A stretch of 42,499 bases of DNA from an uncultured Dorea sp. GTDB taxonomy: Bacteria; Bacillota; Clostridia; Lachnospirales; Lachnospiraceae. Made by a program: the position numbers and the translations under genes. How positions within the stretch are numbered: the first letter of the stretch is position 1; every line of letters begins with the position of its first letter. Shown here piece after piece: positions 16,091 to 23,728 of this stretch. The notes beneath the pieces are model-generated. The model saw nothing but the letters and a program-made list of their open reading frames with translations, searched no databases and was not told the DNA's origin. Location of the stretch: positions 1 through 42,499 of the forward strand of contig CAJTOH010000032.1 in assembly GCA_910577685.1 (NCBI GenBank), written 5' to 3'.

Positions 16091-17127
16091 GGGAACATCG
16101 GAACCAATTCCAATCCTTCGCTCTCCGGCAGCCCGAACATCAGATTCATATTCTGCACTGCCTGCCCCGCCGCGCCTTTTACCAGATTGTCAATCGCGCC
16201 CATCATAATAATCCTCTTTGTCCTCGGGTCAATCTTAACATTAATATCCACATAATTACTGCCCTCTACCCATTTCGTCTCCGGACATACGCCCTCGCTA
16301 AGGAATCTGATAAACCTCTCGTTTCCATAATATTTGTCATAAACAGCTTTCACTTCTTCATATGAAACCTCTTTTTTTAAGGATGCATACTCCGTCACAA
16401 GAATTCCCCGGTTCATGGGAACCAGATGCGGTGTAAAACTAAGAACCGTCTTCTCCCCCGCGGCATAGCCCAACTGCTCCTCAATCTCCGGCGTATGTCT
16501 GTGGGACGCGACGCCGTATGCCTTAATGTTCTCATTGACCTCACAGTATAGGTTTGGAACCTTCGCGCCCCTGCCTGCGCCGGAAACACCGGATTTGGCG
16601 TCTATAATCAGCGTCCCCATATCAATGATCCCTTCCTTCGCCAGCGGATACGCCGTCAGGATAGAGCAGGTCGTATAACAGCCCGGATTCGCAACCAGCC
16701 TTGCCTTACGAATATCGTCACGGTTCACCTCGCAAAGCCCGTATACCGCTTCTTCTATAAACTGCGGGCTTTTATGCTCGATCCCGTACCATTTCTCGTA
16801 AACTTCTACATCTTTGATGCGGTAGTCCGCACTCAGATCGATGACCTTCGTCTTCGCCAGAATCTCCTCCTTCATCATCAATGCGCAGAATCCCTGGGGA
16901 GTAGCCGTGAAAATGACGTCCGCCTTCTCTGCCAGTTCCTCCAAATTGTCATCCAGACATTCAGCGTCCACAATCCGGAACATATTCTGATACACATCCG
17001 CATATTTTTTATCAATATAGCTTCTAGAGCCGTACCAGATCACTTCGGCCTCCTTATGTCCCGCCAAAAGGCGTACCAGTTCGCCGCCGGCATATCCCGT
17101 GGCCCCAATAATACCTGCTTTTATCAT
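16087..17127 (-). CDS. argC: N-acetyl-gamma-glutamyl-phosphate reductase
   Basis: 346 residues. It reduces N-acetylglutamyl phosphate to the semialdehyde with NADPH. Seen: the Rossmann entry IIGATGYAGGELVRLL, catalytic Cys150 in LVANPGCYTT, SGVSGAGRGAK, the HRHTPEIEEQL histidine segment and the C-terminal GAAGQAVQNMN. ATG 17127 follows GGAAAGG at about 11 bases. First gene of the operon; its stop codon is supplied by the inserted palindromic repeat, so the last residues may differ from relatives. Confidence 0.95.
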   Translation of the reverse strand: MIKAGIIGATGYAGGELVRLLAGHKEAEVIWYGSRSYIDKKYADVYQNMFRIVDAECLDDNLEELAEKADVIFTATPQGFCALMMKEEILAKTKVIDLSADYRIKDVEVYEKWYGIEHKSPQFIEEAVYGLCEVNRDDIRKARLVANPGCYTTCSILTAYPLAKEGIIDMGTLIIDAKSGVSGAGRGAKVPNLYCEVNENIKAYGVASHRHTPEIEEQLGYAAGEKTVLSFTPHLVPMNRGILVTEYASLKKEVSYEEVKAVYDKYYGNERFIRFLSEGVCPETKWVEGSNYVDINVKIDPRTKRIIMMGAIDNLVKGAAGQAVQNMNLMFGLPESEGLELVPMFP

Positions 17128-17163
17128 CTATTCAACATCCTTTCCACATTCGTAACCGTTTTA

Positions 17164-17265
17164 TTAGCTTCCACCAATATAAACCAAATCCGTGTAGTTG
17201 TCCAGAGGGACATTACATAAATCTGAAAGGAAACCCGCAAAATCAGCCAGTTTCCGGCCAGTCAT
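17164..17265 (-). CDS. Possible 33-residue leader ORF upstream of argC
   Basis: An uninterrupted 34-codon frame (ATG 17265, TAA 17164-17166) lies wholly within the argC leader, ~28 bases after the predicted transcription start. It begins MTGRKLADFAGFLSD and ends VYIGGS. It has only one arginine codon (CGG), so it is not a classic arginine attenuator peptide, and the ribosome site is weak. Chance is a real possibility. GGAAAC and GTTTCC inside it can form a stem. Confidence 0.25.
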   Translation of the reverse strand: MTGRKLADFAGFLSDLCNVPLDNYTDLVYIGGS

Positions 17266-17284
17266 ACTATTTTTCGTCCACAAC

Positions 17285-17336
17285 AAAAACGCTTGCATAA
17301 TTATACATCTAATTCGCATATTATGCAAGCGTTTTT
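17285..17336 (-). promoter_or_regulatory. argC promoter with ArgR-box-like operator; also a perfect 17-base inverted repeat
   Basis: On the minus strand TTGCAT (17323-17328), a 17-base spacer and TATAAT (17300-17305) form a sigma-A promoter. TGTATAATTATGCA (17294-17307) matches the ArgR/AhrC box pattern TGNATWWWWATNCA and covers the -10. The outer 17 bases of the segment are perfect inverted repeats (AAAAACGCTTGCATAAT and complement), ending in T5 on both sides, so the same DNA could also end transcription of the ftsW-like gene (stop at 17360). Confidence 0.6.
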
Positions 17337-17359
17337 AAATATTTAAATTTCCGTTCTTT

Positions 17360-18727
17360 TTATAATACAGTACGCCTCACAGATAAAAACTGACGCAGGT
17401 CTCCTCTCTCCTCCTCCAAAGAGACATCTTGAAAACGGTAAATACTGAGCAGGATTCCCATCAAAATATTTGTTACAAGGACTCCCGTTCCCCCGTAAGT
17501 AAGAAACGGGCAATACGCCGCCCCAGAAGGAAGGATTCCCGTATTTACCAGTACATAGTATATAACCTGTACAAAAAGTACGGCAGTACACCCAAATCCC
17601 ATAATACTTCCAAGCCGATTCTTCTGCCCAACCGACATCCCCATGAAGTATACAAACAGACAGACTAACATTCCAACCGCAAAGATTGCCGCCAAAATTC
17701 CATAGCATGCTATGATATATACCAAACTATAATCCATCCCAAGCCCTTCTGCGGCCCTGGCGGCGCTCTCTCCTTCGCCGCCCCCGATCCAGCGGCATCC
17801 CTTCAGAATTCCGTTAAGTATCCGAGTCTGGTACGGCTCCTGCCCTTCTTCCATATGCAGAAGAACCCTAAGCCTCATTAGCTGGTACTCCGGTCCATAC
17901 AGAAAAATTTTCAGATAAACGATGTAGGATAACATCGCCATCCCACCCCATACCGCACCTAGCGCCTTAGCCTTAGAAACCCGAAACCAGCCCTCAATAA
18001 CCGCAAATGATATGATGACCAAATAGGTAAAGAACAGCATCAGCACAGTCATGACGCTTGGAATCTTTATTGCAATACACAGCCCGGGCAGCATCCAAAG
18101 AAAACATTTCCCCAACGCCAGATACCTCTGTCCGCGGTAATGATACACGATCGCCGCGTATAACGGAACAAAAAGGAAACATAATAACTGCATATTCACA
18201 GAAACCGAAAGAATCGGTATATTCATCCACCGCAACGAGCCGTTTACCTGCTGCCCGAAAAGATACATCCCCCCGAACAGCAGAACAAACGCCGCCGCCG
18301 TGATCTCCCTTGCCCACCGGCCGATCCGGCTGTAATCCGCATAACAGACACCGACCATAACCCCAAGCCCGATCAGAAGCCATTTCAAATGATCGCCTGC
18401 GATAAAATACTCTGCAGAAAAATTACTCTGCAGAAGATTCAAAATGATATAGCCGGCCATATACAGAACTGCAATCATCCCGATAAATCCCCACGCCATC
18501 CTAGGCCTGTGTACCAGATCCAGCGCAGCCCCCGATTCTACCGGATCGCCCATCTCCTTTACCGCCTCTGCTTCCGCCTCTTCTCTGGTAAGCCCTTCGC
18601 TTAGATATACTTCTTCCTGCTCCTCGATATGGCTTCGGATTTCCCGGGTCACCTGCACCCTCGCCTGCCTGCACCGAATCTGTTCTGCCAGTATCCTTAG
18701 ATATTCTTCTTTCTTCATATGGCTCAT
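17360..18727 (-). CDS. FtsW/RodA/SpoVE-like (SEDS) protein with N-terminal HAAS domain
   Basis: 455 residues from ATG 18727, which overlaps the padR stop (ATGA) after a GGAGGT site. Residues 1-70 are a cytosolic helical domain (MKKEEYLRILAEQIRCRQAR, GLTREEAEAEAVKEMGDP) of the HAAS/DUF1700 type that pairs with PadR regulators. The remainder has ~10 membrane helices of the SEDS family with FGQQVNGSLRWM, YQTRILNGILKG, Asp332 in GMDYSLVYIIACYG at the place of the catalytic aspartate of RodA/FtsW, and PFLTYGGTGVLVTN near the C-terminus (family: PFISYGGS). SEDS proteins polymerise glycan strands from lipid II. Here the enzyme would be a regulated, accessory glycosyltransferase; activity is not proven since the motifs deviate. 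Confidence 0.85.
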   Translation of the reverse strand: MSHMKKEEYLRILAEQIRCRQARVQVTREIRSHIEEQEEVYLSEGLTREEAEAEAVKEMGDPVESGAALDLVHRPRMAWGFIGMIAVLYMAGYIILNLLQSNFSAEYFIAGDHLKWLLIGLGVMVGVCYADYSRIGRWAREITAAAFVLLFGGMYLFGQQVNGSLRWMNIPILSVSVNMQLLCFLFVPLYAAIVYHYRGQRYLALGKCFLWMLPGLCIAIKIPSVMTVLMLFFTYLVIISFAVIEGWFRVSKAKALGAVWGGMAMLSYIVYLKIFLYGPEYQLMRLRVLLHMEEGQEPYQTRILNGILKGCRWIGGGEGESAARAAEGLGMDYSLVYIIACYGILAAIFAVGMLVCLFVYFMGMSVGQKNRLGSIMGFGCTAVLFVQVIYYVLVNTGILPSGAAYCPFLTYGGTGVLVTNILMGILLSIYRFQDVSLEEERGDLRQFLSVRRTVL

Positions 18728-19170
18728 AATGCACCTCCCATATTCAAAACATCTACGACCGCCCGTGAATAGGCAAACCATTCTTCTTTCTTTTCCTCCA
18801 GAGCCCTGCGCCCATTCTTCGTAATGCTGTAATATTTGCGCATCTTCCCCGCTTCTTTTTTCCTGCGCCCGCCGCAAGTTTCTTCAATACGTTCTCCATC
18901 CCTATCCGGCTGAACATCCTCAGCTTCACTGCGCAATGCGTGCGGTTCGGGCGGGCAGCCTTCATCCATTAAAGTATACCCCCTTAAAAGCCCCTTCGAT
19001 TCCATTCCATGCAGCAGCGGATATAACGTTCCCGCTTTCAGTTCAAATACATTTCCGGATTTCCTGCGGAGTCTTTCTATCATCTCATACCCATACATAT
19101 CTTTTTCCTCCAACAGCCGCAGAATCAGCATAGATGTGCTGCCGGAAACCAGACTCTTATCTACCGCCAT
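18724..19170 (-). CDS. PadR-family transcriptional regulator
   Basis: 148 residues. The winged helix covers the N-terminus (LRLLEEKDMYGYEMIERLRRKSG, ELKAGTLYPLLHGMESKGLLRGY) and the PadR dimer helix the end (KYYSITKNGRRALEEKKEEW). Between the wing strands there is an unusual ~40-residue insertion (~76-116), rich in charged residues and Cys, where relatives have 10-12; an acquired loop or a repeat-derived insertion. It precedes and overlaps the HAAS-ftsW-like gene by four bases. Its own promoter region carries repeated ATCTATATAT boxes, consistent with autoregulation. The ligand is unknown; the HAAS partner may talk back to it. Confidence 0.85.
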   Translation of the reverse strand: MAVDKSLVSGSTSMLILRLLEEKDMYGYEMIERLRRKSGNVFELKAGTLYPLLHGMESKGLLRGYTLMDEGCPPEPHALRSEAEDVQPDRDGERIEETCGGRRKKEAGKMRKYYSITKNGRRALEEKKEEWFAYSRAVVDVLNMGGAL

Positions 19171-19202
19171 CTCCTATCGCTCCTTTCTCTAATATATTGT
19201 TC

Positions 19203-19267
19203 ATCTATATATTTGCCATCTATATATCGACTATCTACATTATATATAGATTATCTATACATGTCAA
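19203..19267 (-). promoter_or_regulatory. padR promoter with repeated operator boxes
   Basis: On the minus strand TTGACA (19262-19267), a 17-base spacer and TATAAT (19239-19244) match the sigma-A consensus at all 12 positions. ATCTATATAT occurs at 19203 and 19218, ATCTACAT at 19233, ATCTATACAT at 19253, and an inverted ATATATAGAT at 19242, with a 15-base step between the first three. The boxes overlap the promoter and early transcript, as expected for strong repression by PadR. Confidence 0.65.
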
Positions 19268-19368
19268 TTCATTTTTTGGAAATTTATTCAGCATCCCACA
19301 CTCATTTCGCATATAACACAAATATTTTGTGCATAAAATGTATATTTTATCTTTTTATAAATTTATTC

Positions 19369-19397
19369 TTGCATAATTATAAAAAATACGGTATAGT
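19369..19397 (+). promoter_or_regulatory. argG promoter with ArgR-box-like operator
   Basis: TTGCAT (19369-19374), 17 bases, TATAGT (19392-19397). TGCATAATTATAAA (19370-19383) overlaps the -35 and shares TTGCATAATTAT with the argC promoter. A second related string, GCATAAAATGTAT, lies 40 bases upstream (~19331). Shared boxes at two separate arg promoters support ArgR control. Confidence 0.55.
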
Positions 19398-19460
19398 ATT
19401 TCTTGCAGTTAAGGACAACCTAATTTTATATACACAAGATGTAATGAGGAGGATATTCTT

Positions 19461-20687
19461 ATGAAAGAAAAAGTTGTATTAGCATATTCCGGCGGCCTTG
19501 ACACAACGGCGATCATTCCGTGGCTTAAGGAGAATTTTGACTATGAAGTAATCTGCTGCTGCGTAGACTGCGGACAGGGAGAAGAGTTGGACGGCCTTAA
19601 CGAGCGTGCGAAGCTGTCCGGCGCATCCAAGTTATATATTGAAGATATCGTGGATGATTTCTGTGATAATTACATTGTGCCATGCGTACAGGCTCACGCT
19701 GTCTATGAAAATAAATACCTTCTGGGAACTTCCATGGCGCGCCCTGCCATTGCAAAGAAGCTTGTTGAAATCGCAAGAAAAGAGGGAGCCTCCGCAATCT
19801 GCCACGGCGCTACCGGCAAAGGGAACGACCAGATCCGTTTCGAACTCGGCATCAAGGCGCTTGCGCCCGACCTTAAGATTATCGCGCCATGGCGGATGAC
19901 GGACATATGGACCATGAACTCCCGCGAGGAGGAGATCGAATACTGTAAACAGCATGGAATTAACCTTCCGTTCGACGCAAGCCACAGCTATAGCCGCGAC
20001 CGCAACTTATGGCATATCAGCCATGAGGGGCTGGAACTGGAAGACCCGTCCCTTGAACCGAATTATGATAATCTGCTGGTTCTGGGAGTGACGCCGCAAA
20101 ACGCGCCGGATGAAGGCGAATATGTGACCATGACTTTTGAGAAAGGCGTACCAAAGAGCATAAACGGCGAGGAGATGAAAGTATCCGACATCATCCGCAA
20201 GTTAAACGAACTGGGCGGAAAACACGGAATCGGCATCTGCGATATCGTAGAAAACCGTGTGGTAGGCATGAAGTCCCGCGGCGTATACGAGACTCCCGGC
20301 GGAACTATCCTCTATGAAGCACATCAGCAATTAGAAGAGCTGGTACTCGACCGCGCTACTTACGAGATGAAAGAAGAGATGGGCAATAAGCTGTCCCAGA
20401 TCGTATACGAAGGGAAATGGTTCACCCCGCTCCGCGAGGCTGTTCAGGCGTTTATTGAGTCTACTCAGGAATATGTAACCGGAGAGGTGAAGTTCAATCT
20501 CTATAAGGGAAATATCATCAAGGCCGGAACGACTTCCCCCTATTCATTGTACAGTGAGTCCCTCGCAAGCTTTACTACCGGCGACCTGTATGATCATCAT
20601 GATGCGGACGGGTTCATTAATCTGTTTGGACTGCCGCTTAAAGTTCGGGCTATGAAGATGCAGGAAGTTGTAAAAAATCAGAAATAA
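19461..20687 (+). CDS. argG: Argininosuccinate synthase
   Basis: 408 residues. It joins citrulline and aspartate with ATP, the penultimate arginine step. Seen: the P-loop-like pyrophosphatase motif VLAYSGGLDTT at the N-terminus, GATGKGNDQIRFE, and DRNLWHISHEGLELEDP. AGGAGG (19447-19452) precedes ATG 19461. Divergent from the padR gene and followed by a terminator. argH, the usual next gene, is not here. Confidence 0.96.
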   Translation: MKEKVVLAYSGGLDTTAIIPWLKENFDYEVICCCVDCGQGEELDGLNERAKLSGASKLYIEDIVDDFCDNYIVPCVQAHAVYENKYLLGTSMARPAIAKKLVEIARKEGASAICHGATGKGNDQIRFELGIKALAPDLKIIAPWRMTDIWTMNSREEEIEYCKQHGINLPFDASHSYSRDRNLWHISHEGLELEDPSLEPNYDNLLVLGVTPQNAPDEGEYVTMTFEKGVPKSINGEEMKVSDIIRKLNELGGKHGIGICDIVENRVVGMKSRGVYETPGGTILYEAHQQLEELVLDRATYEMKEEMGNKLSQIVYEGKWFTPLREAVQAFIESTQEYVTGEVKFNLYKGNIIKAGTTSPYSLYSESLASFTTGDLYDHHDADGFINLFGLPLKVRAMKMQEVVKNQK

Positions 20688-20703
20688 TCTATGACGATGG
20701 TAT

Positions 20704-20734
20704 GGGATTGCCGCAAAATAGGGCAATCCCTTTT
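20704..20734 (+). terminator. Intrinsic terminator after argG
   Basis: GGGATTGCC (20704-20712) pairs with GGCAATCCC (20722-20730), followed by TTTT. It lies 17 bases after the argG stop codon. Confidence 0.85.
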
Positions 20735-20766
20735 CAGTTGTTACTACGGAAAATATGCTTCCATTC

Positions 20767-21210
20767 TCATTCCCGTGTTTGTTCTTTGCGGGAATTCAAC
20801 TGTTCCACTTGCTTCCTTAAACGCATAATTTCTTCCTCCTGACTTCTAATCTCCTCCTTTTGTCGTCTATCCTGCTCTTTCCAACGCCTGTTCTCCTCCT
20901 GCAGTTCATCAATCATATAACGTACCGTATTCCTGTCCAGCTCGTATAGCTCCTTTGAAAACATTCCTATCACCTGCTCAATATTCCGGCAAATCTCATA
21001 GACCTGCTCATACATCTCCTTGAAATCCGGATACTTTTCAATCAAAGCAATGATATCCTTTGGTCTGTCACTGCTAAAAAATGTAAGCCATCCGTCAATC
21101 CGTTCCTTTATACCTTTATTCTGATTGTTTTCTCTATAGATGTCAAGTGCCACAAAGACAAATTCTTGTAAAAGATTAATCTCAAGCCCCGTATCTGATT
21201 CCTGCCGGAA
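20767..21210 (-). pseudogene. C-terminal fragment of a PD-(D/E)XK nuclease-family transposase (Rpn-like)
   Basis: The frame is open from 21210 (after a TAA at 21211-21213) to 20767 but begins inside the protein: FRQESDTGLEINLLQEFVFV, then ALDIYRENNQNKGIKERIDG and a long coiled tail (EENRRWKEQDRRQKEEI). This matches the C-terminal half of Rpn/PD-(D/E)XK transposase-like proteins common in Lachnospiraceae. The N-terminal nuclease core is absent: upstream DNA is the dipeptidase gene, which ends 12 bases away. A GTG at 21153 could start a 128-residue peptide, but I see no function for it. Confidence 0.65.
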
Positions 21211-21224
21211 TTACCATACTACTC

Positions 21225-22220
21225 TTAACACAGAACTTCCCGCATTACCCGTTCCGCATTTTTGCTCCAAATCTGTTCCAACTGTCCTTCTGGCACGCCG
21301 GCCCTCCTCAGCGCCTCCCAAAGCCTCTCCATCTTTGAAACATCCGGGATCTCCAGTACTCCTTTGGCATCAAACCCGTCAAAATCCGTCCCGATTGCCG
21401 GGAAGCCGCTGCCTCCAACCCGTATCATATGTAAAATATGCGCCGCCATCGCATCTATCCTTGAATCATCCTGCGCCGTATCCGCCTCAGCCATTTTCCC
21501 GGTCCCAAGGAAAGCCCCATAGAAATTCACTCCCGCAACGCCGCCGGTTTCTGCAAGGCTTCGGATCATCTCATCCGACAGGTTTCTTGGATGATTACAG
21601 AGCGCGCGGCAATTGGAATGGGACGCCGCAACCGGTTTCCGCGAATACTTAAGAACATCCCAAAATGTCCCGTCCGAGGCGTGGGAGACGTCCACGATCA
21701 TTCCAAGCTCTTCCATTCTCCTAACCGTCTCAATTCCAAAAGGCTTCAATCCCCGACGCATAGCAGAGCCGTCCCTGCTGTTGGGATGTCCGATACAATT
21801 CTCATAATTCCACATCAGCGTCATCAGCCGGATTCCCTTATCGTACAATGCGTCCAGCCTCCCTATTTCGCCGCACAGGACTCCGCCCTCCTCCACCGTG
21901 AGAAATGCCGATATCTTCCCTTCACCCTCGTTTTTCTGCATCTGCGCAAATGATCTTGCAAGCGTAATCTCCCCGGGATATCTCTCCGTCTGACCGTCAA
22001 GGTACGCTATCATCTCCTGCACACGGCCATAGCATCCCTCGTATCCCCCGGCATTTTCAAAATCACTCAGACAAGTAAAACAGGCAAAAAACTGAGCCTT
22101 CGTTCCCGCCGCCTTCATATGCGGGATACTGACGCTGCAGCGGTTCTCCATCAGATCCTTTTCCTTATCCACATCCATCAATTTCCACAAGGTATCGCAA
22201 TGCATATCAATCAAGTTCAT
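21225..22220 (-). CDS. Membrane-dipeptidase-family (peptidase M19) enzyme
   Basis: 331 residues with a metal-dependent TIM-barrel fold. Seen: the N-terminal HxD (His7, Asp9 in IDMHCDTLW), a metal-bridging Glu in AFLTVEEGG, VDVSHASDGTFWDVL, PVAASHSNCRALCNHPRNLSDE and a late GTDFDG. Such enzymes cleave dipeptides, sometimes with D-residues, and some act on gamma-glutamyl or beta-lactam substrates. No signal peptide, so cytosolic. Divergent from a C26 hydrolase across 83 bases with a shared inverted repeat, suggesting joint control of peptide breakdown. Confidence 0.92.
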   Translation of the reverse strand: MNLIDMHCDTLWKLMDVDKEKDLMENRCSVSIPHMKAAGTKAQFFACFTCLSDFENAGGYEGCYGRVQEMIAYLDGQTERYPGEITLARSFAQMQKNEGEGKISAFLTVEEGGVLCGEIGRLDALYDKGIRLMTLMWNYENCIGHPNSRDGSAMRRGLKPFGIETVRRMEELGMIVDVSHASDGTFWDVLKYSRKPVAASHSNCRALCNHPRNLSDEMIRSLAETGGVAGVNFYGAFLGTGKMAEADTAQDDSRIDAMAAHILHMIRVGGSGFPAIGTDFDGFDAKGVLEIPDVSKMERLWEALRRAGVPEGQLEQIWSKNAERVMREVLC

Positions 22221-22252
22221 AACTTCCGCCTCCGTTTCATAACTTCTACAGT

Positions 22253-22286
22253 AAGTATATATTTTTTCAAGGAAAATGTATACCTT
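22253..22286. promoter_or_regulatory. Imperfect inverted repeat in a divergent promoter gap
   Basis: AAGTATATATTTT (22253-22265) and AAAATGTATACCTT (22273-22286) are inverted copies with two differences. They lie between the two divergent peptidase genes, so one operator could serve both. Confidence 0.45.
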
Positions 22287-22303
22287 TTTTAAGGAGGCTT
22301 TTC

Positions 22304-23047
22304 ATGAAACCAGTCATCGGAATCGTATCCTGCGGATACATGAACCAGCGTCAATTCGTACCGCAGACCTATCTGCATACGGTCGAACACTTTGGGGGAA
22401 CGCCCGTCATTCTCCCCTGTACACAGGATGAAGAGGCTTATTTTTGTTATGGAAGACAGTGCGACGGTTTCCTGTTCTGCGGCGGGGACGATGTTACGCC
22501 CCTTCTCTTCGGGGAGGAATTAATGACGGAGCGAGGGGCAACCGATTTTCGGACAGACCAGTTCCACATTGCCCTGATGAAATATCTCCTGTCGGTAAAG
22601 CTGCCGATCCTTGCCATCTGCCGAGGCATGCAGATACTCAATATCGCCCTTGGCGGAACCATTTATCAGGATATCTCCCTGCGCTGGCCCGTCTCCATGA
22701 ACCATATGCAGTTATCCTCCGACCGCTCGGACCCCTGCCATAAAATTTCCGTCTTAAAAGATAGCATGCTATCTAATATTTTCAATGAAAATGAGGTAGT
22801 TAATAGTTTTCATCATCAGTGTATTCGTATATTAGGAGCGGAACTTAATATCGCCGCCGTTGCCTCCGACGGCATCATAGAAGCCATCGAATCCGACAGT
22901 CTTCCATTTGTGGTCGGCGTCCAATGGCATCCGGAATGTATGTGGGAGACATCCGTATCCATGGGGAAACTCTTTCATGTTTTCATTGAAAAATCAAAAA
23001 ACGCCAAAAATTTGCAGTATATTTCGCCAAAACCGCGGACACAATAA
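22304..23047 (+). CDS. Class-I amidotransferase-like gamma-glutamyl hydrolase (peptidase C26)
   Basis: 247 residues. The glutamine-amidotransferase triad is visible: nucleophile Cys106 in ILAICRGMQILN, His209 and Glu211 in GVQWHPE. GGTIYQDI and FFHH-like SFHHQ segments fit PuuD-type gamma-glutamyl-gamma-aminobutyrate hydrolases, which release glutamate from gamma-glutamyl amines. AAGGAGG lies 7 bases before ATG 22304. The substrate is not certain; gamma-glutamyl peptides are an alternative, in keeping with the divergent dipeptidase. Confidence 0.88.
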   Translation: MKPVIGIVSCGYMNQRQFVPQTYLHTVEHFGGTPVILPCTQDEEAYFCYGRQCDGFLFCGGDDVTPLLFGEELMTERGATDFRTDQFHIALMKYLLSVKLPILAICRGMQILNIALGGTIYQDISLRWPVSMNHMQLSSDRSDPCHKISVLKDSMLSNIFNENEVVNSFHHQCIRILGAELNIAAVASDGIIEAIESDSLPFVVGVQWHPECMWETSVSMGKLFHVFIEKSKNAKNLQYISPKPRTQ

Positions 23048-23105
23048 TCCCGAAGAAACCATGCGGCAGCAGACAAAAGCCGCTGTAAAGAAGGAGGAAA
23101 CAGAC

Positions 23106-23288
23106 ATGGCCGATTTATCAGTACTCGACTTACAGAACCTGCGTCACCTGATTGGAGGTTACAGCACCTGCCACTGCAAACTGCAAGATTATGCATCTCA
23201 GGCACAGGACCCCGAAGTAAAGAAACTTTTCCAGGATGCAGCAAATTCTGCAATGAAGAACAAGCAGGATTTAATGAAATTCTTATAG
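23106..23288 (+). CDS. Small spore-coat-type protein (first of a pair)
   Basis: 60 residues from ATG 23106, which has AAGGAGG 7-8 bases upstream; the frame is longer but has no better start. DLQNLRHLIGGYSTCHCKLQDYASQAQDPEVKKLFQDAANSA forms two helices of the ferritin-like, CotF-related type. It lies 13 bases before a second CotF-like gene. Role in the spore coat is inferred from family resemblance. Confidence 0.7.
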   Translation: MADLSVLDLQNLRHLIGGYSTCHCKLQDYASQAQDPEVKKLFQDAANSAMKNKQDLMKFL

Positions 23289-23301
23289 GAGGACTTAAGA
23301 C

Positions 23302-23562
23302 ATGTTAGATGAGAAGACAATGGTAAGCGACGCACTCACTGGCGTCAATGGCGAACTGACCCGTTTCGGCGAAATGATTCCGCAGACGGAGAATAAAGAA
23401 CTAAAGCAGTGCTTAAAACAGATGCGTAATGAATGTGAGATGTCACAGGAGAAACTTTATCAGGTTGCAAGGGAGAAAAGCTATTATGTCCCGGCGGCGA
23501 AGGCATCCCAGCAGGAGATTGATCATGTGAAATCCATTTTAACCGGCGGCTCTATGAAATAG
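23302..23562 (+). CDS. CotF-family spore coat protein
   Basis: 86 residues, helical. DALTGVNGELTRFGEMIPQTENKELKQCLKQMRNECEMSQEKLYQVAREKSYYVPA matches the Coat_F pattern, with the closing K/R-G-S-YY-PA signature. AGGAGG precedes ATG 23302. Paired with the 60-residue gene just upstream and followed by a terminator. Expression during sporulation is expected. Confidence 0.8.
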   Translation: MLDEKTMVSDALTGVNGELTRFGEMIPQTENKELKQCLKQMRNECEMSQEKLYQVAREKSYYVPAAKASQQEIDHVKSILTGGSMK

Positions 23563-23585
23563 GCAAGCCTTAGAGAAATCATTCC

Positions 23586-23622
23586 GGCGGAAGAGACGTA
23601 TTTTATGTTTCTTCCGCCTTTC
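23586..23622 (+). terminator. Intrinsic terminator after the coat-protein pair
   Basis: GGCGGAAGA (23586-23594) pairs with TCTTCCGCC (23610-23618), followed by TTTCTT. Confidence 0.8.
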
Positions 23623-23665
23623 TTATATCCCGCAGACTTCTTTCTCCATTACTGTTCGCATTAAA

Positions 23666-23706
23666 ATAAAAGGGAGACAATAACCCGCATAAGTTACTGT
23701 CTCCCC
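23666..23706 (-). terminator. Intrinsic terminator after the ABC operon
   Basis: AGGGAGACAATAAC (23671-23684) pairs with GTTACTGTCTCCCCT (23692-23706) with one wobble. Read on the minus strand it follows the ABC gene stop (23729) and ends in a TTTTATTTTA run. Confidence 0.8.
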
Positions 23707-23728
23707 TTAATTTATCTAACTATATGCC

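Noticed and set aside
17164..17265. Classical arginine attenuator peptide
   Set aside because: Only one arginine codon and no alternative terminator pair; kept only as a low-confidence leader ORF.
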